Shown: positions 1 to 8,846 of the stretch, in pieces
Position numbering within the stretch: the first letter of the stretch is position 1
Layout: every line of letters starts with the position of its first letter
DNA from: Alicyclobacillus sp. SO9
GTDB lineage: Bacteria; Bacillota; Bacilli; Alicyclobacillales; Alicyclobacillaceae
Direction of reading: 5' to 3'
DNA: 64,000 bases
NCBI RefSeq assembly: GCF_016406125.1
Contig: NZ_CP066339.1
Location: 1,302,001-1,366,000, forward strand
The notes under the pieces: model-generated
Told to the model about the DNA's origin: nothing
Databases searched by the model: none
The model's input: the letters and a program-made list of their open reading frames with translations, nothing else
Translations under genes and position numbers: made by a program

Positions 1-2922
1 GGTTTAGTGGGAATGAACTACGGATCCATTACAAACGCCTTTGCCATCGGGAGTGTGAGGGGAGGGAGCGCTTCTAATGCCGGCGGATTAGTGGGAGACA
101 ACGAAAGTTCCATTTCGAATGCCTATTTCACCGGAAGTGTGAGTGTTGGCAGTGGCGCTAAGGCCGGAGTTGTGGCATATAACCATGGAAGTGTGAGTGA
201 TAGTTATACGAATGTTTCTCCATTAAGTGCTTACAATGTAAAAGGATGGAGCTCCGTCACTGGATCTTCCGTGCAGTCGTTATCGAATATGGAACTACAA
301 TCGACCTACGGTTCCGGGTGGGATTTTACGACCTCGGCAACAGTTGGAATTCCCAGTCCAAAAACATTTCCTACTAATCTTAATTCAGTCACGGTATCCG
401 GTACCACAGGGGCGGCAATCACGAAAGGAAACAAAATAACTTATAAATATCTAGAAAATACGATTGGTACAATAACGCTCAGTGATTCTAGTGGACACTC
501 ACAAAATGTGTCTGTTAGTCCCGGTCAGTCAACGGTAACTATCACCAATGGGGCATTTCAAGGTTTGACGCTTCATTATACGGATCACAATAATAATCAA
601 ATATATGCAAATACCATCACCATTACAGGACCCTCGTGGGGGATTCGATCCGGGAGCACGACACCCTATTTGCTTGGGTTCAAGCCAAGTCTTACTGTGA
701 ATCCGCTCGCGCCGACGACGTATGGTCATTCGGCCGCGAAGGATACGTTGTCAGTGACCAGTTCGCTAGTTGACGGAAGCATCGGAGAACCTATCACTAT
801 GAAATATGACATTTTCAACCACTCGAATGTTTCCGTAGCCAGTCTCACCTCTACCGTGTACGCTACCGGCGGCGCCCAATCAATCAATTACCCGATTTCC
901 CTTGCTGGACTGGCCGCTGGAACCTACACCTTGCACGTGAGTGCAAAGGATACTTATAATACGGCAGTGTATGCGACGCAGCAGTCTTTTTCTATCGAGC
1001 CGACTTTAAGCGGCCTGAGTCTAAACCAAGGGACGCTGTCATCTCCTTTTGCGAGCGGGACAACAAGCTACACCGACAGTGTGGCATATAGCGTGAGTTC
1101 CATCACGGTGACACCAACTGTGGGAGACCCTGGGGATACTGTGAAAGTCGATGGCAACACCGTGGCAAGCGGCAGTACGTCAGGCAGTATTCCACTGACC
1201 GTTGGAAGCAACCCGATTACAGTCGTGGTGATCGCGAAAGACGGCACGACGACGAAAACCTACACGGTTGACGTAAATAGAGCGCCGGCGAGCAGTAACG
1301 CCAACTTGAGCGGTTTGACGCTATCCAGCGGCAGTTTGAGTCCAACGTTTACATCCGGGACAACGAGCTACGCAGCGAGTGTGGCAAATAGCGTGAGTTC
1401 CATCACCGTGATCCCAACCGTGTCTGACAATACTGCTGCGGTCACGGTGAATGGGAAGTCGGTGACGAGCGGAAGTGCTTCGGGCCCAGTCGCCTTGACC
1501 GTTGGAAGCAACCCGATTCTGGTGGTGGTGACAGCACAAGACGGAACGACAACCAATACCTACACAGTTGATGTAAACCGCGCGAAGAGCAGCAACGCCA
1601 ACTTGAGCGGTTTGACGCTGTCCAATGGCAGTTTGAGTCCAACATTTGCTTCTGGGACAACGAGCTATACAGCGAGTGTGGCAAATAGCGTGAGTTCCAT
1701 CACCGTGACGCCAACCGTGTCCGACAATACTGCTGCGGTCACAGTGAATGGGAAGTCGCTGACGAGCGGAAGTGCTTCAGGTCCAGTCGCATTGACGGTC
1801 GGAAGTAACACCATCTCCATTGTGGTGACTGCACAGGATGGAGTTACACAGAAAACTTATACACTGAAGGTTTCAAGGGCAGTCGGCCATACGGTGACAT
1901 ACAACGGAAATGGAAGCACAAGCGGCACGGTGCCGACAGACAGCAACATCTATGCGAATGGGTCACTTGCCAGAGTGCTGGGAAACGCGAGCAACCTGAC
2001 TAAGACGGGCTATACCTTTGCAGGCTGGAACACGAAGGCTGATGGCACTGGAACGGGTTATGCAACAGGCAGCACGCTGACCATCGGTACCACAAACGTC
2101 ATGCTGTACGCCCAATGGAGAGTTGACCCGTCCGTATCAACGTCTCCTTCACTACCGAATGTACTAGAAGGAACATCATACAGCCAGAAACTCCAAGCAT
2201 CAGGTGGTATGTCGCCGTACACCTTCTCCATAGCTGATGGTTCCTTACCAAACGGCTTGACACTGCAATCCGATGGGGGTCTGGTTGGGACACCACAACA
2301 AAGTGGAACCTTTCACTTCACTGTTCAAATCAAGGGTCACACAGGCACCACAACCACTAAGCAGATGAGTCTATACGTGATTCCGACGGCACCCACAGGT
2401 TACTTGAAGACGACATCCACGAAGCAGGTGGTCGGCAATAGTGGCGGCACACTCACGGCAAAAGGCAACCATACGACGGCCACATTGGTGATTGTATCAG
2501 GCACATTTAAGAACCCGTTGCAGATGGACATTACGACCGGGACAGTCCCGTCGAACCTGGTTCCATCGGGCTGGAACATGGTGGCTGCATACGGAGTGAA
2601 CTTCGACAGGAACGACACCCCGACCCACCCGTTGTCCTTCACACTGTTGAATGCAGGCATCACGCCACAATCGAAGGTGTACAAGATTGTGAACGGGAAG
2701 TTGATTCCGGTCACAGCCACAGTGACCAAGGGGAAAGCGGTCATCACATTTACCACAGACCCGGATTTCGTGGTGTTGCAGCCCAAACCAAAACCAGTGC
2801 CGCAAGCCACAAAACCTGTGACAGGGTTTCCTGCATTTCCGTGGGCTGCAGGCGGATTGCTCAGTACCCTGACAGGTGGGCTGGTGCTCTGGTGGCAGAG
2901 ACGCAAGAAGACACTGGAGTAG
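1..2922 (+). CDS. Large surface protein, 3' part (GLUG, cadherin-like, InlB-type, Ig; KPVTG C-terminus)
   Basis: The frame is open from base 1 and the first codons already read as part of a GLUG motif (GLVGMN), so the N-terminus lies outside the window. In order the protein shows GLUG beta-helix motifs (about residues 1-85), an Ig-like stretch, three cadherin-like beta-sandwich repeats of about 99 residues (roughly 330-625), one InlB/Listeria-Bacteroides repeat ending in LYAQW (about 630-705), a putative Ig (He_PIG) domain, and a C-terminal module. The end is KPVTG, a hydrophobic segment and RRKK, which looks like a cell-wall sorting signal or membrane anchor. The gene at 52432-57816 has the same C-terminal module. 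Probable role is adhesion or an envelope layer, by family only. An intrinsic terminator follows. Confidence 0.85.
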   Translation, partial: GLVGMNYGSITNAFAIGSVRGGSASNAGGLVGDNESSISNAYFTGSVSVGSGAKAGVVAYNHGSVSDSYTNVSPLSAYNVKGWSSVTGSSVQSLSNMELQSTYGSGWDFTTSATVGIPSPKTFPTNLNSVTVSGTTGAAITKGNKITYKYLENTIGTITLSDSSGHSQNVSVSPGQSTVTITNGAFQGLTLHYTDHNNNQIYANTITITGPSWGIRSGSTTPYLLGFKPSLTVNPLAPTTYGHSAAKDTLSVTSSLVDGSIGEPITMKYDIFNHSNVSVASLTSTVYATGGAQSINYPISLAGLAAGTYTLHVSAKDTYNTAVYATQQSFSIEPTLSGLSLNQGTLSSPFASGTTSYTDSVAYSVSSITVTPTVGDPGDTVKVDGNTVASGSTSGSIPLTVGSNPITVVVIAKDGTTTKTYTVDVNRAPASSNANLSGLTLSSGSLSPTFTSGTTSYAASVANSVSSITVIPTVSDNTAAVTVNGKSVTSGSASGPVALTVGSNPILVVVTAQDGTTTNTYTVDVNRAKSSNANLSGLTLSNGSLSPTFASGTTSYTASVANSVSSITVTPTVSDNTAAVTVNGKSLTSGSASGPVALTVGSNTISIVVTAQDGVTQKTYTLKVSRAVGHTVTYNGNGSTSGTVPTDSNIYANGSLARVLGNASNLTKTGYTFAGWNTKADGTGTGYATGSTLTIGTTNVMLYAQWRVDPSVSTSPSLPNVLEGTSYSQKLQASGGMSPYTFSIADGSLPNGLTLQSDGGLVGTPQQSGTFHFTVQIKGHTGTTTTKQMSLYVIPTAPTGYLKTTSTKQVVGNSGGTLTAKGNHTTATLVIVSGTFKNPLQMDITTGTVPSNLVPSGWNMVAAYGVNFDRNDTPTHPLSFTLLNAGITPQSKVYKIVNGKLIPVTATVTKGKAVITFTTDPDFVVLQPKPKPVPQATKPVTGFPAFPWAAGGLLSTLTGGLVLWWQRRKKTLE

Positions 2923-2960
2923 GTAGAACATCTCAAAAAGCAAATCACAATGACAAAATA

Positions 2961-2998
2961 GATGAGGTTTCCCTATATGGGGAACCCATCTTTTTTTC
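2961..2998 (+). terminator. Intrinsic terminator of the surface-protein gene
   Basis: GATGAGGTTTCCC pairs imperfectly with GGGGAACCCATC across a short TATAT loop. Seven T residues follow directly. It lies 39 nt after the stop codon. Confidence 0.8.
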
Positions 2999-3162
2999 TC
3001 TAACCGATACCATCGTGCTCGGAATTTTACTCGAGGGGACAGCTATGGGTACGAGATATACAAACGCATCGCTAATTAAAGCGGCGGATTGTATCAAATT
3101 TGGGGGCTTCATGCGGAACATAGATACATATTTATACAATCTGTTCATGGTACTCTTATGTA

Positions 3163-3181
3163 AGAGCCGATGCCAAAATTA
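3163..3181 (+). repeat. Left terminal inverted repeat of the IS1182-like element
   Basis: This 19-bp arm matches the reverse complement of 5108-5126 at 18 of 19 positions. Confidence 0.75.
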
Positions 3182-3347
3182 CTGAGGACATGGGAGTAAT
3201 GCGAAGAGCGGTCAAATGGCCCAGAACTCGACCGGTTGGGGCGTTCTGTTACTGAAGGACCGTGGGTGTTCGTTCCTGTCGGAAAAAATGGGCGTAGGAA
3301 AGCTGAGAATAAGGTCCGCCAGCCTCAGTTTTTGTGGGTAGTAGTTT

Positions 3348-4826
3348 TCATTGAGCCCGCCTCAGTCTACTTCGTGTCCAGCCTCGATTTACTGTGCCGG
3401 TTTGAGCGTAAGCGCAGTAGGCCATCACGTGCATACAGAGGATAGCTTGGTCGACGTGTGCCTCTACCGCCTTACGTCCACGTTTGTGTACACGCCGTAA
3501 ACTGTACCCATCCTTCAGCATTCCAATAATTCGCTCAATCCCTGTTCGGGCGTCATACAACGTATCGAACGTACGGCTGTGCTGTGGGAACTCAGGGTCG
3601 ACCTGAGGTGTCGTCGAAAAATCAACCCGGAGTACCCGGCCTTGCGTGGCACCGCCGCAGCATTCAATGTGCTTGTGGTGAGGGCAGACAAGCCCTGCCT
3701 GTGTTGCCTGAGGATTGTGAACTGGATACGTGAATATGTACTGTTGCTTTTTGAGGTCGCACCCCTTCAATACCATCTTGTGTCCAACAATACAATGGGG
3801 TACCCCGTAACGGTCAATCATATCCATGCCACGGATATCGCTCGGTTTGTCCTGCCGGCCCCTGGGATTAATGGGAGCAACCAGCTTCGCCCCAAGCACA
3901 TCCTTTGTTGTCTGCTGGTTCCTGGGACTCTGGTAAATTCCATCGGCAAGCACGTATTGCACAGGCTGTGCCAGTTCCTCAAATTCAGACTTGAATCTCT
4001 CAAGTGTAGGCAGCAAAGTGAAGGCATCGTATTCCCCGCCCTTGCATACCTCTCGAGTAAGTGGAATCTGTCCCTTAGCGCCACTGAGTAAAGAAACTTT
4101 GTGGCCAATATAGGACACGGCGTTACTCTTACGGACAATGCCTACGTTGTCTTCTGTGGGTACCATGGCACAATCACAATCTTCTTTGTGCCCTCAGATT
4201 TTCATCTGTTCTCCGTATGTCGCTTCTGCTTCAACGTGTGTCGTGTCAGCCACCAACGTGTCTTCAGCCTCTAGCACACCCTGGTTCAAATTGAATTCAA
4301 CGACTCGTCGTCGAGCCTTATCCCATAATCCGAAGTTTGTCATGATTTCGTCGAAGCGGGCAAATGAGCGGTAACTGGGGAGTTTGCCTGTGAACCCACA
4401 AGCTTCAGCAAATAACGGGTTTGAGCGAACTTGCAGGTAAACACTCTCTGCCATGCTTTCGACGTATAGCAACCGAGCCAGCTCAAACGACCGCATCATA
4501 GGCATAAAATCATGAGGCTTGCGGCCTGAGCGGCTTCGTCTGACGGTCGAGGTATCAGCAGTTTGTTCGGTTGGGGTTGCGAGTCCTAGGTCAAGAGCAG
4601 AGTCAGTGAGGCTGGCGCCTCTATCTGACCGATTCATCCGTTTCTCACGTAACGAGTCATACAGATGTTGGTAGTATTCTTGCTCAATGTCTCGAAAGAT
4701 GTCCCAAGGGAAAGTCAGTGCGGGGATCACGAACGGAACGTCCAGATATTGTTCCCACTGACGAGAAATCAACGGGAGGGGAAGCAAACACGATTGCGTT
4801 TGTCGTGATATACTAGATAGCGCCAT
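3348..4826 (-). pseudogene. DDE transposase, IS1182-like, interrupted by one in-frame TGA
   Basis: Two pieces, 4826-4194 (210 aa) and 4166-3348 (272 aa), lie in exactly the same frame. They are separated only by a TGA at 4196-4194, with readable codons on both sides. The joined product would be about 492 aa, full length for the family. Catalytic positions are recognisable: D in ADTTHV, D in LADGIY, and E in GIERIIGMLKDGY. The nonsense codon lies just after the first catalytic motif, so the product should be inactive unless it is read through. The start ATG at 4826 is preceded by AAGGAG. No frameshift is evident, which points to recent inactivation. Confidence 0.8.
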
Positions 4827-5107
4827 GGTTCTTCTCCTTTGTAGGTAGGTTTTCGTCGACTTTATTCTACCAAAGAGGGTTCCGTGGCGTATTTATGTCT
4901 AATGTCACACTGACGATTTACGTCCACCATGATTTTCGTCGCATAAACGTTCAGCAATACTTATAAACATACAAATCGCCTTGATTCATATCGCAATATT
5001 GGTCGTCAAATGCCTGAGAACAAGTTCTCTCACTCTTCTGAGTTCCTTTCGCGAAATAAAGCAACTTTATTCGTGTTCCTGATTTACCTACTGTAACGGC
5101 GAGAATT

Positions 5108-5126
5108 TAATTGTGGCATCGGCTCT
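5108..5126 (-). repeat. Right terminal inverted repeat of the IS1182-like element
   Basis: This is the partner arm of 3163-3181. It lies about 280 bp upstream of the transposase start. Confidence 0.75.
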
Positions 5127-5268
5127 AAACTTAGGGGCAGCTATGTTGAAGAAGAAGTCTGGCAAATTGAACAAAATAGGTCGGCGTAGACAACAGACAT
5201 GATGTCTCCATGTTGGCTTAAATCAGGTGTCAAGCTAACGTCCGAACTATTCGCGGAAGGGGTATTCA

Positions 5269-5457
5269 ATGGGCAAAAAAGATGCAAAAAGCTTTTTGAT
5301 CAAAGAGAAACAGCTCTTTTGTCCAATTTGTGGTCACGATAAATTCTGGAAAGATGAAGCACGTGTTGAGAAGGGAATTGGTCAGTTTCGTCCAGATTGG
5401 GAGGCGGTCACCTTGACATGTGAGGAGTGCCGACACATTCTCTGGTTTGAACATTAA
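5269..5457 (+). CDS. Small zinc-ribbon protein
   Basis: This encodes 62 aa with two CxxC pairs (CPIC near residue 18 and CEEC near residue 50), the arrangement of a zinc ribbon. It has no signal peptide or membrane segment, so it is probably cytoplasmic. The ATG at 5269 has a good AAGGGG ribosome site 8 nt upstream. It starts just outside the right repeat of the IS element, so the IS may have separated it from its original promoter. I do not recognise a specific function. A role in nucleic-acid binding is common for such ribbons but is only a guess here. Confidence 0.65.
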   Translation: MGKKDAKSFLIKEKQLFCPICGHDKFWKDEARVEKGIGQFRPDWEAVTLTCEECRHILWFEH

Positions 5458-5500
5458 ATCGACATAGATACACACCTCCAAGAAACACTGTTTCCATCGC

Positions 5501-5521
5501 GTCAGGGGATCTCCCCGTGAC
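5501..5521 (+). other. Strong GC hairpin after the zinc-ribbon gene
   Basis: GTCA-GGGGA and TCCCC-G-TGAC form a stem with one bulged base and a two-base loop. No T tract follows, so it is not a standard terminator. It lies 60 nt upstream of the next start codon and could insulate or regulate that gene. Confidence 0.4.
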
Positions 5522-5584
5522 ACTCGTTGGACCATGGTAGAGTCCTATCCTAATAATAGATATAGCCAACGGAGGCGAGACCTG

Positions 5585-6142
5585 TTGAAAACGCTGTTGA
5601 TTTCGAGTATTGCTCTTCTCACACTAACTGTAAGCGGTTGTGGCTCGCCGGCGCAGGTCAACGTGGGTAATAAAGTAAACGAAATCCAAAACTCCACAAG
5701 CAAGCAGGTCTCCAGGAAACCGATGGCTCCGAGCTTTTCCCTGACGGAGCTAGACACAAGTAAAAAAGTTTCTCTAAAGTCTCTGTTGGCAAAGGGGCAT
5801 CCAGTGATTTTAAACGCGTTCGCATCATGGTGTGCTCCCTGTAACAAAGAAGCCCCAGAACTGCAGAAGTTAAGCAAGCAGTACCAAGGCAAAGTAACCT
5901 TTGTTGGTGTGGACACCATGGATACAGTATCTGGTGTTAAGAAATTCGTCAGAAAGCATAATTTAACGTACCCCGTATTGCTGGACAACCAAGAGAACAG
6001 TTTTGGCAGCGAATATGATGTGATAGGACTGCCTGACACGTACGTTATCAGTTCCGGTGGGAAGATTGTTATTAGGCACGAAGGTATTCTAAGTAAAGGC
6101 GAAGCTGCGTCTATATTCAAGTCTGCCGCAAAGTTTAGTTGA
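5585..6142 (+). CDS. TlpA/ResA-like thioredoxin lipoprotein
   Basis: The protein has an N-terminal lipoprotein signal (MKTLLISS..., hydrophobic core, lipobox VSGC) and a TlpA/AhpC-TSA-like fold with the redox motif WCAPC near residue 83. It should be anchored outside the membrane and exchange thiols, as in cytochrome c maturation or oxidative protein repair. I chose the TTG at 5585 over the upstream ATG at 5534. GGAGGCGA (5571-5578) sits at ideal distance, and this start gives a canonical signal peptide while the upstream one adds 17 charged residues. The product is 185 aa, usual for the family. No cytochrome maturation genes adjoin it. Confidence 0.85.
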   Translation: MKTLLISSIALLTLTVSGCGSPAQVNVGNKVNEIQNSTSKQVSRKPMAPSFSLTELDTSKKVSLKSLLAKGHPVILNAFASWCAPCNKEAPELQKLSKQYQGKVTFVGVDTMDTVSGVKKFVRKHNLTYPVLLDNQENSFGSEYDVIGLPDTYVISSGGKIVIRHEGILSKGEAASIFKSAAKFS

Positions 6143-6278
6143 CGTGTGTTTAAGCACTATGTGCCCTGCGGAACGGAAGCCGACTGTCGCTGGAGCTGCA
6201 CGAATATTAATTCTTGATACTGTTTGCTTCCGGGACAAGCGGGCAGGATGACGTAAGAACCTCACGTGGAGGGAATCT

Positions 6279-6704
6279 ATGGGTACGCCAATGAAGAGTC
6301 TTGAAGGACAACGTGTGACACTTCGCCCAATTGACGTTGAACGAGATGCTCAGGAATGGTTTGAGGCGATGCAAGAGCCGGAAATGCATTTGTGGACAGG
6401 TAACAACATCCCGATCGATGTAGATGAAGTTAGGGATGTTGTTTTAGCAACCTATGCCAATCATCCTGAGATTTTTGCTTGGTGTATCAGGGAGTCTATA
6501 ACAGATAAGATGGTCGGGATATACTGGATTGGCGTCCCATTTATATCGGACGAACAACGCCTAGTCACACTTGACGCACAACGCATTGCGAAACCATTTT
6601 GGAGAAAAGGATACACAAGAGAAGCGAGGTCACTCGTTTACGATTACGCATTTACAGACCTCGGCGTAGAAGAGATACGAGCGTCAGGCTCAAGGGCAGC
6701 TTAG
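6279..6704 (+). CDS. GNAT acetyltransferase, RimJ/RimL type, C-terminally truncated
   Basis: The N-terminal two thirds matches RimJ/RimL-like GNAT enzymes. The sequence LRPIDVERDAQEWFEAM is followed by the beta-4/alpha-3 region with FWRKGYTREA, the acetyl-CoA pyrophosphate-binding loop, and then LGVEEIRAS. The reading frame ends at 141 aa, shortly after that point. Family members continue about 40 residues through a conserved Asn/LGF region. That part is missing, so the gene is probably a remnant or a degenerate C-terminus. The start ATG has GGAGGG upstream. The substrate cannot be inferred. Confidence 0.6.
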   Translation: MGTPMKSLEGQRVTLRPIDVERDAQEWFEAMQEPEMHLWTGNNIPIDVDEVRDVVLATYANHPEIFAWCIRESITDKMVGIYWIGVPFISDEQRLVTLDAQRIAKPFWRKGYTREARSLVYDYAFTDLGVEEIRASGSRAA

Positions 6705-6829
6705 TTAAGTAAAGATTATCCTCCCATACCTTCATTATACATCCTTTTACCTCCGATTTGCAGACTGTTTTTTCCATTATTTGTATTGTACTCTCTTAGT
6801 GAGTGGAGTTTGCGGAGAGGTGGATGATT

Positions 6830-7846
6830 ATGAAGGTACTTCTAATTGGGGGCTCTGGACTTATTGGCTATTATCTGGTACCTCTGCTTGTGCAAGAGGG
6901 AAATACTGTTACCGTTATGTCCCGTGGTAACAAACCAATAGCTGAAAGGAACGTAACTCATATTACTGTTGATCGGTCTACAGCTTTTGAAGAGCAAGGA
7001 CTTTTAGGTGAATATGACGTTGTAATCGACAATGTGGCGTATACACCTGAAGATTGTAAAAGCCTGTTAGATGGTTTGCGAGGTAGAATAAATCACTACA
7101 TTGTTACCAGTACGGCTTTTGTCTACCCGCAACTCGAGCGTTCCTTGGCAGAACCTTCACGTCCTCTCAGAGAAAGTGATGCGTCTTTTGACGACGAACT
7201 GCCAGAGAGAACTCCTAACAATGCTCATGACCGCTACGTTTATGACAAACAGCGGATGGAACGTTGGCTTCGTCAACATCGAGAGAGATACGGTATCAAA
7301 ATCACTGTGATTCGCCCCTTGCTTCAGATGGTAGGACCCAATACAGAAGACGGACGCTTTGCATGGTTTTGGTTGCGAGTCATCGACGGCGGCCCCATAT
7401 GGTTGCCGGACAGTGCCAGGCACAAGGCCGGTCCTTGCCAACTTTCCTTCTCAGGCGATGTCGCCAAAGCAATTATCGCCGTCATGCAGCATGCTACGGC
7501 AGATTATGCCGTGTATAACATTGGACAACCAGAGTTGTGGACGTATGAAGAGTATATTGACATGATGGCAACCGAGGCTGGACGACATACAGAAGTTCAC
7601 TACGCTCCTGAGGAAACTCTAAATATAAGAGCGGGTGGATTCTATCGGATTTCGTTGCCATATCCAGTAGCATTTGATGTTTCAAAAGCTGAACAGGAAT
7701 TGGGAGTCAAACCGACTCCAATGAGAGACTGGGTGCGGGAAACCGCAGCATGGATGACGAATCACTACAGAGATACGTCACCCAGTTGGTACGAAAACAG
7801 AAAGAATGAACTCACATGGTCGATAGATGTTACTGCAAAAAACTAG
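6830..7846 (+). CDS. NAD-dependent epimerase/dehydratase (extended SDR)
   Basis: The N-terminus MKVLLIGGSGLIGYYLV carries the Rossmann glycine motif GGSGLIG. A YVYDK segment near residue 140 resembles the YxxxK catalytic pair. The 338-aa length is normal for extended SDR sugar or isoprenoid epimerases and reductases. The ATG at 6830 is preferred over an upstream GTG (6803) and an ATG (6824). It follows GGAGAGGTGG at ordinary spacing and places the Rossmann strand at the N-terminus. The substrate is unknown. It appears to be a single-gene unit. Confidence 0.75.
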   Translation: MKVLLIGGSGLIGYYLVPLLVQEGNTVTVMSRGNKPIAERNVTHITVDRSTAFEEQGLLGEYDVVIDNVAYTPEDCKSLLDGLRGRINHYIVTSTAFVYPQLERSLAEPSRPLRESDASFDDELPERTPNNAHDRYVYDKQRMERWLRQHRERYGIKITVIRPLLQMVGPNTEDGRFAWFWLRVIDGGPIWLPDSARHKAGPCQLSFSGDVAKAIIAVMQHATADYAVYNIGQPELWTYEEYIDMMATEAGRHTEVHYAPEETLNIRAGGFYRISLPYPVAFDVSKAEQELGVKPTPMRDWVRETAAWMTNHYRDTSPSWYENRKNELTWSIDVTAKN

Positions 7847-8019
7847 TTGTTCGCTGCATAAATATGCTTGGTCGCTTACTGATTCATCTTGGACTTATGG
7901 GAGCTAAGTGCAATATAGATCCAGCCTGTATTTCCGAGAGAAATGGTATAATTAGTTAATGACTCGGTGTCTCGTGTAATTGATGACGAGCTAAAGTTGT
8001 CAATCTGAGGTGAGGTTAT

Positions 8020-8754
8020 ATGTCGGCTAGAAGATTGTTAACCGTCGATGAAGCTCGTCAGTACTATGACAGCTTCGGAGCAAAACAGGATTCACAGAGC
8101 TTTTATGAAGATCCCGCTCTAGAAGAGCTCATTCGTGAATCACATTTTGGGACCGCTGAGTCGGTGATTGAATTCGGGTCTGGCACGGGTCGATTTGCGA
8201 AGCAGTTGTTAGTGAAGTCCTTACCTCCACACGCTACATATTTGGGGTTGGATACGAGTTCAATCATGGTTGATCTCGCCCGAACACGTCTGAATGACTA
8301 TGACCAACGTGCAGAAGTCATACTAACTGACGGTTCTATTCACCTTCCCGCTTCAAACCGTTCTTGCGATCGAGTTGTTTCGAATTATGTTTTGGATTTA
8401 CTCTCACCCTCTCATATTGATGCTTTTGTTGAGGAAGCCCAACGGGTGCTTAAGCCGGAAGGTTTGCTTTGTCTGGTCAGTCTAACTTTCGGAAAGGGAA
8501 TGTTAAGTCGGTTTGTATCAATGACTTGGGATCGCATTCATGCGATTCAACCTAAGATAGTGGGCGGGTGCAGACCAGTAAATTTGCTGAGTTATTTGAA
8601 TGAGAGCTACTGGCAAATCAAGCATCATAGTGTTCAAGTTGCGTATGGAATCAGCTCCGAAGTTGTCGTTGCGAAACCTATCGGTAGGGTGTTAAGATAT
8701 GTTCCAGTGTGCCTTTGCAAAGCTCCATTGCTTGAGTTTGAAAGTCTGACTTGA
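8020..8754 (+). CDS. Class I SAM-dependent methyltransferase
   Basis: The SAM-binding motif EFGSGTGRFAKQLL (about residues 50-63) is followed by an acidic GLDTSS motif, a DGS motif II and a post-I region VLKPEGLLCLVS. This is the Methyltransf_11/25 pattern of small-molecule methyltransferases. The start is supported by GAGGTGAGG. A TATAAT at 7950-7955 could be its promoter -10, though I see no convincing -35. The substrate is unknown. A bidirectional hairpin separates it from merA. Confidence 0.75.
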   Translation: MSARRLLTVDEARQYYDSFGAKQDSQSFYEDPALEELIRESHFGTAESVIEFGSGTGRFAKQLLVKSLPPHATYLGLDTSSIMVDLARTRLNDYDQRAEVILTDGSIHLPASNRSCDRVVSNYVLDLLSPSHIDAFVEEAQRVLKPEGLLCLVSLTFGKGMLSRFVSMTWDRIHAIQPKIVGGCRPVNLLSYLNESYWQIKHHSVQVAYGISSEVVVAKPIGRVLRYVPVCLCKAPLLEFESLT

Positions 8755-8790
8755 AGTTGTTACGAGGAGAATTGAACGTTATTGCTACGT

Positions 8791-8818
8791 ACAAGGAGGG
8801 ATATTCCCTCCTTGTTTA
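8791..8818 (+). terminator. Bidirectional terminator between methyltransferase and merA
   Basis: ACAAGGAGGGA and TCCCTCCTTGT form a perfect 11-bp stem with a three-base loop, followed by TTATT. It lies between two convergent genes. Confidence 0.75.
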
Positions 8819-8846
8819 TTGTAGCGTCATTAGTTTTGTTCTTCAT

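Larger units (their letters stand above)
3163..5126 (-). mobile_element. IS1182-like insertion sequence with defective transposase
   Basis: A 19-bp sequence AGAGCCGATGCCAAAATTA at 3163-3181 recurs inverted at 5108-5126 with one mismatch (A to C), flanking a DDE transposase reading frame on the minus strand. The 1.96-kb span fits IS1182-family elements. No clear target duplication is visible beside the repeats. About 280 bp between the transposase start and the right repeat is non-coding. The family name rests on transposase character and size, not on a database match. Confidence 0.7.

Noticed and set aside
1003-1880. Cadherin-like tandem repeats considered as a CRISPR-like or satellite array
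   Set aside because: The period of about 297 nt is coding and in frame with protein domains. There are no spacers.
3044-3184. 46-codon ORF with GAGGGGACAGCT upstream
   Set aside because: It runs into the left repeat of the IS element and has no domain. It could be a stub of an interrupted gene, but the evidence is too thin.
3579-4091. 170-codon plus-strand frame
   Set aside because: It lies wholly antisense to the transposase pseudogene and has no recognisable protein features.
5143-5202. 19-codon basic ORF (MLKKKSGKLNKIG...) right of the IS element
   Set aside because: It is too short, without homology or context to support it.
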